From Chitinophagaceae bacterium (GTDB taxonomy: Bacteria; Bacteroidota; Bacteroidia; Chitinophagales; Chitinophagaceae): a DNA stretch of 9,963 nucleotides. The notes beneath the pieces were generated by a model. It saw nothing but the letters and a program-made list of their open reading frames with translations, was not told where the DNA came from and did no database searches. The stretch covers positions 1 through 9,963 of the forward strand of contig JAOQAL010000599.1 of the NCBI GenBank assembly GCA_025963615.1, read 5' to 3'. Position 1 is the first letter of the stretch. Every line of letters begins with the position of its first letter. The position numbers and the translations under genes are program-made. Positions 7,435 to 9,963 of the stretch are shown in pieces.

Positions 7435-7454
7435 AATTCAATACGCAACAAATC

Positions 7455-8474
7455 ATGATCTATAGAAGCAAAGCTCCTTTAAGAATTGGTTTAGCGGGCG
7501 GTGGAACCGATGTAAGTCCATACAGCGATTTATATGGTGGCGCTATCCTGAATGCGACCCTCTCTGTTTACGCCTCTGCATCCATTGAACCGATTGAAGA
7601 AAATGGCATCATTATGACAGCTATTGATCAACAACAGGAGCAGCATTTTGAATGGAGCAATGAACTGCCGATCGATGGTGTATTGGATCTTTTAAAAGGT
7701 GTATACAACCGCGTTCAGAAAGATTATGGTTTGCCCATGCCTAATTTCAAACTTTCCACGTTTGTAGAGGCGCCAGCCGGCTCAGGCCTGGGTACTTCCT
7801 CTACACTTGTAGTGGCCATTGTGGGGGCCTTTGTTGAAATGCTCCGGCTTCCGCTTGGCGAATACGATATTGCCCATTACGCTTATGATATTGAAAGAAA
7901 GGATCTCAACCTGGCAGGTGGCAAACAGGATCAGTATGCCGCCACTTTCGGTGGCTTCAATTACATGGAATTCTATGGGGACAATGTAGTGGTCAATCCA
8001 CTTCGCATCAAACAACAATATTTATTTGAACTGGAAAATAATCTACTGCTTTATTATACGGCTACTACCCGCGAATCCGCAAAGATTATAGAACGGCAAT
8101 CCGAAAATGTTCTAAATAAAAAGGAGGACCCGATCGAGGCGATGCATCAGTTGAAAGAACAGGCCAAACTGATGAAAGAGGCCTTATTAAAAGGCCGTAT
8201 ACATGAAATAGGAGAAATTCTGGATTTCGGCTTTCAGCAAAAAAGAAAGATGGCCGAAGGGATCAGCAATGCCTTCCTGGATGAAATTTATGAAACAGCT
8301 AAGGCGGCCGGTGCGACGGGTGGTAAAATATCGGGCGCCGGTGGCGGCGGGTTTATGATTTTCTATTGTCCCGGAACTACAAAATACAAGGTGAGCAAAG
8401 CACTTGAAAGATTTAATGGGTATAATTTCAAATACCAGTTTGTAAAACATGGATTGCAAACCTGGACGATGTAA
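7455..8474 (+). CDS. hddA: D-glycero-alpha-D-manno-heptose 7-phosphate kinase (HddA type, GHMP kinase)
   Basis: A GHMP-family kinase of 339 residues, the usual HddA length. It would phosphorylate D-glycero-alpha-D-manno-heptose 7-phosphate at C1 with ATP to give the 1,7-bisphosphate, the second step of GDP-heptose synthesis. APLRIGLAGGGTDVSPYS (7-24) is the conserved N-terminal motif of the HddA/FKP-type branch. EAPAGSGLGTSSTL (105-118) is the ATP-binding glycine/serine loop. GGKQDQYAATFGGFN (155-169) carries substrate-side residues of the family, and KISGAGGGGFMIFYC (291-305) is GHMP motif 3. ATG 7455 gives MIYRSKAPLRIG, the standard start. It follows the GT-B gene by 20 nt and precedes gmhA by 116 nt. 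A fucose or other sugar kinase of the same branch is less likely given gmhA and the nucleotidyltransferase next door. Confidence 0.9.
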   Translation: MIYRSKAPLRIGLAGGGTDVSPYSDLYGGAILNATLSVYASASIEPIEENGIIMTAIDQQQEQHFEWSNELPIDGVLDLLKGVYNRVQKDYGLPMPNFKLSTFVEAPAGSGLGTSSTLVVAIVGAFVEMLRLPLGEYDIAHYAYDIERKDLNLAGGKQDQYAATFGGFNYMEFYGDNVVVNPLRIKQQYLFELENNLLLYYTATTRESAKIIERQSENVLNKKEDPIEAMHQLKEQAKLMKEALLKGRIHEIGEILDFGFQQKRKMAEGISNAFLDEIYETAKAAGATGGKISGAGGGGFMIFYCPGTTKYKVSKALERFNGYNFKYQFVKHGLQTWTM

Positions 8475-8483
8475 AGTTGGAGC

Positions 8484-8498
8484 CCCGTAGCTATCGGG
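8484..8498. repeat. Degenerate palindrome CCCGTAGCTATCGGG between hddA and gmhA
   Basis: The 15 bases would be a perfect 16-base palindrome (CCCGATAGCTATCGGG) if one A were restored after CCCG. As it stands it can pair CCCG with CGGG around a seven-base loop. It lies nine bases after the hddA stop. No T-run follows at once, so a standard intrinsic terminator is unlikely. Similar palindromes occur dispersed in some Bacteroidota intergenic regions, from memory; copy number cannot be judged here. Confidence 0.4.
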
Positions 8499-8542
8499 TC
8501 TGATAGTTTGAAGTTATTTTAGATGACAATTTCCTTACATCC

Positions 8543-8564
8543 CGCCAGGTTCCTGTAACCGGCG
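8543..8564 (+). promoter_or_regulatory. Stable hairpin in the gmhA leader
   Basis: CGCC (8543-8546) and GGTT (8548-8551) pair with AACC (8557-8560) and GGCG (8561-8564), leaving A8547 bulged and CCTGT as the loop. The eight pairs include six G-C pairs. The hairpin ends 26 nt before the ATG of gmhA at 8591. No U-tract follows, so it is more likely an RNA stability element, a processing site or a repeat remnant than a terminator. Confidence 0.4.
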
Positions 8565-8590
8565 TCGAAAGGTTGGAATTAAATTTTTTT

Positions 8591-9169
8591 ATGGAAAAAA
8601 TAAAAAATATCATTCAGGCGTCGATCGAAGTGAAACAACAGGTTTTGCAGAATGAAGAATTGATTATTACTATTGAAAAAGTAGTTACGTTGGTGGTAAA
8701 TGCTTTTAAAAAAGGTAACCGCGTATATTTTTGTGGTAATGGAGGCAGCGCTGCCGATGCACAACACCTTGCCGCAGAATTTTCAGGTCGGTTTTATATT
8801 GACCGAAAGGCATTACCGGCAGAAGCATTACATTGCAACACGTCGTACCTGACTGCTGTAGCCAATGATTACAGTTATGATGTTGTTTATTCACGCATCA
8901 TTGAAGGTATTGGCCAGGAAGGAGATGTGCTGATTGGCCTTTCTACCTCAGGCAACTCCGGTAACATCATCAAAGCATTTGAAACTGCCCGGGAAAAAAA
9001 ACTTATCACAGTCGGCCTTACAGGAGCCACTGGCGGCGCTATGAAACCGGTATGTGACTATCTTATTAATATTCCATCAAGCGATACGCCACGGATACAG
9101 GAAAGCCACATTATGGCAGGACATATTATCTGCCAGTTAGTGGAAGAGAAAATATTCGGCCCGCTCTAA
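8591..9169 (+). CDS. gmhA: Sedoheptulose-7-phosphate isomerase (phosphoheptose isomerase GmhA)
   Basis: GmhA isomerises D-sedoheptulose 7-phosphate to D-glycero-D-manno-heptose 7-phosphate, the first step of nucleotide-heptose synthesis, as a cytosolic tetramer. From ATG 8591 it has 192 residues, as in E. coli. The SIS-fold markers are clear: FCGNGGSAADAQHLAAEFSG (47-66) and the phosphate loop STSGNSGN (118-125). The metal and catalytic residues correspond to E. coli H61, E65, Q172 and H180: here H59, E63, Q170 and H178 (IQESHIMAGH). A TTG at 8573 would add six residues (MELNFF), but the ATG gives the usual family N-terminus, so I chose it. The 116-nt gap from hddA holds a degenerate palindrome and a hairpin. 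It may still belong to the same operon, because I find no clear promoter or terminator in the gap. Confidence 0.95.
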   Translation: MEKIKNIIQASIEVKQQVLQNEELIITIEKVVTLVVNAFKKGNRVYFCGNGGSAADAQHLAAEFSGRFYIDRKALPAEALHCNTSYLTAVANDYSYDVVYSRIIEGIGQEGDVLIGLSTSGNSGNIIKAFETAREKKLITVGLTGATGGAMKPVCDYLINIPSSDTPRIQESHIMAGHIICQLVEEKIFGPL

Positions 9170-9173
9170 AGAA

Positions 9174-9197
9174 TCTCCCCGGCCAGTTGGCGGGAGA
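9174..9197 (+). promoter_or_regulatory. Hairpin A in the leader of the nucleotidyltransferase gene
   Basis: TCTCCC (9174-9179) pairs with GGGAGA (9192-9197), and inside it GCC (9182-9184) pairs with GGC (9189-9191) around the loop AGTT. C9180 and G9181 are bulged. It begins five bases after the gmhA stop codon. No T-run follows, so termination is doubtful. Its right arm is shared with hairpin B, so the two cannot form together. Confidence 0.45.
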
Positions 9198-9212
9198 CTT
9201 AACAACAGTCTC
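9194..9212 (+). promoter_or_regulatory. Hairpin B ending one base before the start codon
   Basis: GAGACT (9194-9199) and AGTCTC (9207-9212) are perfect inverted repeats around the loop TAACAAC. The right arm ends one base before the ATG at 9214, so if formed it would cover the initiation region. Its left arm overlaps the right arm of hairpin A by the four bases GAGA (9194-9197), which makes the pair a possible on/off structure. Confidence 0.4.
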
Positions 9213-9213
9213 T

Positions 9214-9963
9214 ATGATTAAACAAGCAATTATTTTAGCCGGCGGTTTAGGTACCAGGTTACGCTCTGTTGTTTCAGAACTTCCAAAATGTATGGCTCCT
9301 GTTGCAGGGAGACCTTTTCTTTTTTATGTCATCAATTATCTGCGCAGCGAAGGAGTTGAAACATTCATTTTCTCCCTGGGCTATAAACATAAAATAATTG
9401 AAGATTATCTGCAAGATCAGTTTGCAACACTCAGTTACCAGGTCGTTATTGAAGCGGAACCCTTGGGCACCGGCGGTGCTGCCCGTTTAGCGTGCCTGCA
9501 GGCCACTGAAAAGAATGTTTTGCTTGCCAATGGAGATACCCTGTTCAGAATAAATATAAATAAACTTGCTTCATTTCATACTGAAAAGGAATCTGTTTGT
9601 ACCCTTTCATTGAAACCAATGAAAAATTTTGATCGGTATGGTGTGGTGGAGTTAAACAGTGATCTGACTATAAAAAGTTTTAAAGAAAAGCAACACTATG
9701 AATCCGGGTTAATCAACGGGGGCCTCTACGCATTGAATGTGGAACAATTTCTAAAGGAAATTTTCCCCGAAAAATTTTCCTTTGAAAATGATTATCTCGA
9801 AAAAAAATACAGGGATCATAAAATGTTTGGTCTTCTGCAGGACAGCTATTTTATTGATATCGGTATCCCGGAGGATTTTAATAAAGCACAGGAAGATTTT
9901 AAATCTATACCGCTTGATTTAAAAAAGATAACGAAAAACTGGACGATTTTTCTGGACAGGGAT
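9214..9963 (+). CDS. hddC: HddC-type heptose-1-phosphate guanylyltransferase, apparently fused to a GmhB-type HAD phosphatase; 3' end outside the window
   Basis: I read 250 codons from ATG 9214 to the window edge without a stop. Residues 1 to about 235 form a sugar-phosphate nucleotidyltransferase: AIILAGGLGTRLR (5-17) is the nucleotide-binding signature, LPKCMAPVAGRPFL (23-36) the conserved lysine region, EAEPLGTGGAAR (80-91) the sugar and base loop, NGDTL (106-110) the metal aspartate, INGGLYAL (167-174), and YFIDIGIPEDFNKAQEDF (212-229) the usual closing segment. After a short linker the visible end reads KKITKNWTIFLDRD (237-250). FLDRD is how GmhB and HisB-type HAD phosphatases begin (FLDRDGV), supplying the nucleophile Asp. 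I therefore infer a bifunctional enzyme that would remove the C1... more precisely the C7 phosphate of the 1,7-bisphosphate and add GMP at C1. The remaining HAD domain (expected about 150-180 residues) is off the edge. GDP specificity is inferred from the hddA neighbour. Confidence 0.85.
   Translation, partial: MIKQAIILAGGLGTRLRSVVSELPKCMAPVAGRPFLFYVINYLRSEGVETFIFSLGYKHKIIEDYLQDQFATLSYQVVIEAEPLGTGGAARLACLQATEKNVLLANGDTLFRININKLASFHTEKESVCTLSLKPMKNFDRYGVVELNSDLTIKSFKEKQHYESGLINGGLYALNVEQFLKEIFPEKFSFENDYLEKKYRDHKMFGLLQDSYFIDIGIPEDFNKAQEDFKSIPLDLKKITKNWTIFLDRD

Noticed and set aside
8501..8510. Promoter-like TGATAGTTTG before gmhA
   Set aside because: It has one base too few between TA and TTTG, and no convincing upstream element.
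8573..8590. TTG at 8573 as the gmhA start
   Set aside because: It adds only MELNFF; the ATG at 8591 gives the normal 192-residue length, and the key residues then differ from E. coli numbering by a constant two.
9174..9200. Intrinsic terminator after gmhA
   Set aside because: The stem is strong, but no T-run follows and the next gene starts 14 bases later, so a regulatory or repeat role fits better.

Overview
The window looks like a chromosomal segment of a Bacteroidota bacterium, most likely Chitinophagaceae or a close relative. The reasons are a DUF3822 protein next to rsmD, a DUF4199 membrane protein between a dihydroorotase-like gene and a GtrB-type glycosyltransferase, A-rich starts with no Shine-Dalgarno, and a TAnnTTTG promoter element. 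The family-level placement is inference from gene content. I saw no tRNA, rRNA, CRISPR array, insertion sequence or phage gene.

Left part (1-1989), all on the minus strand: a GTG-start DUF3822 protein, rsmD (16S rRNA guanine-N2 methyltransferase, 13-nt overlap with DUF3822), a 27-codon open frame that resembles the N-terminus of a P-loop enzyme such as BioD, and 5-formyltetrahydrofolate cyclo-ligase, which runs off the left edge. A divergent intergenic region (1990-2176) separates this block from a long plus-strand run and carries a plausible Bacteroidota promoter.

Middle (2177-7434), plus strand and tightly packed: a MATE-family transporter, a dihydroorotase homologue that has lost its metal ligands, a four-helix DUF4199 protein, a GtrB/DPM1-like polyprenyl-phosphate glycosyltransferase, and a GT-B glycosyltransferase. 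The junctions are 12 nt, 15 nt, 0 nt and a TAATG overlap, so the run is probably one operon.

Right part (7455-9963), plus strand: a heptose 7-phosphate kinase (HddA type), GmhA sedoheptulose-7-phosphate isomerase, and a truncated protein whose first ~235 residues are a sugar-phosphate nucleotidyltransferase (HddC type). Its last visible residues (FLDRD) look like the start of a HAD phosphatase (GmhB type). Together these would convert sedoheptulose 7-phosphate to GDP-D-glycero-alpha-D-manno-heptose: GmhA, then HddA, then the GmhB domain, then the HddC domain. The two upstream glycosyltransferases could use such a donor or build the same glycan. Two intergenic leaders here (8475-8590 and 9170-9213) contain strong inverted repeats. 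One is a pair of mutually exclusive hairpins ending one base before the start codon of the nucleotidyltransferase.

The points most worth a second look are the metal-ligand-free dihydroorotase, the DPPY-to-GPPY change in RsmD, the apparent HddC-GmhB fusion, the competing hairpins in front of it, and the small BioD-like frame ahead of the cyclo-ligase.
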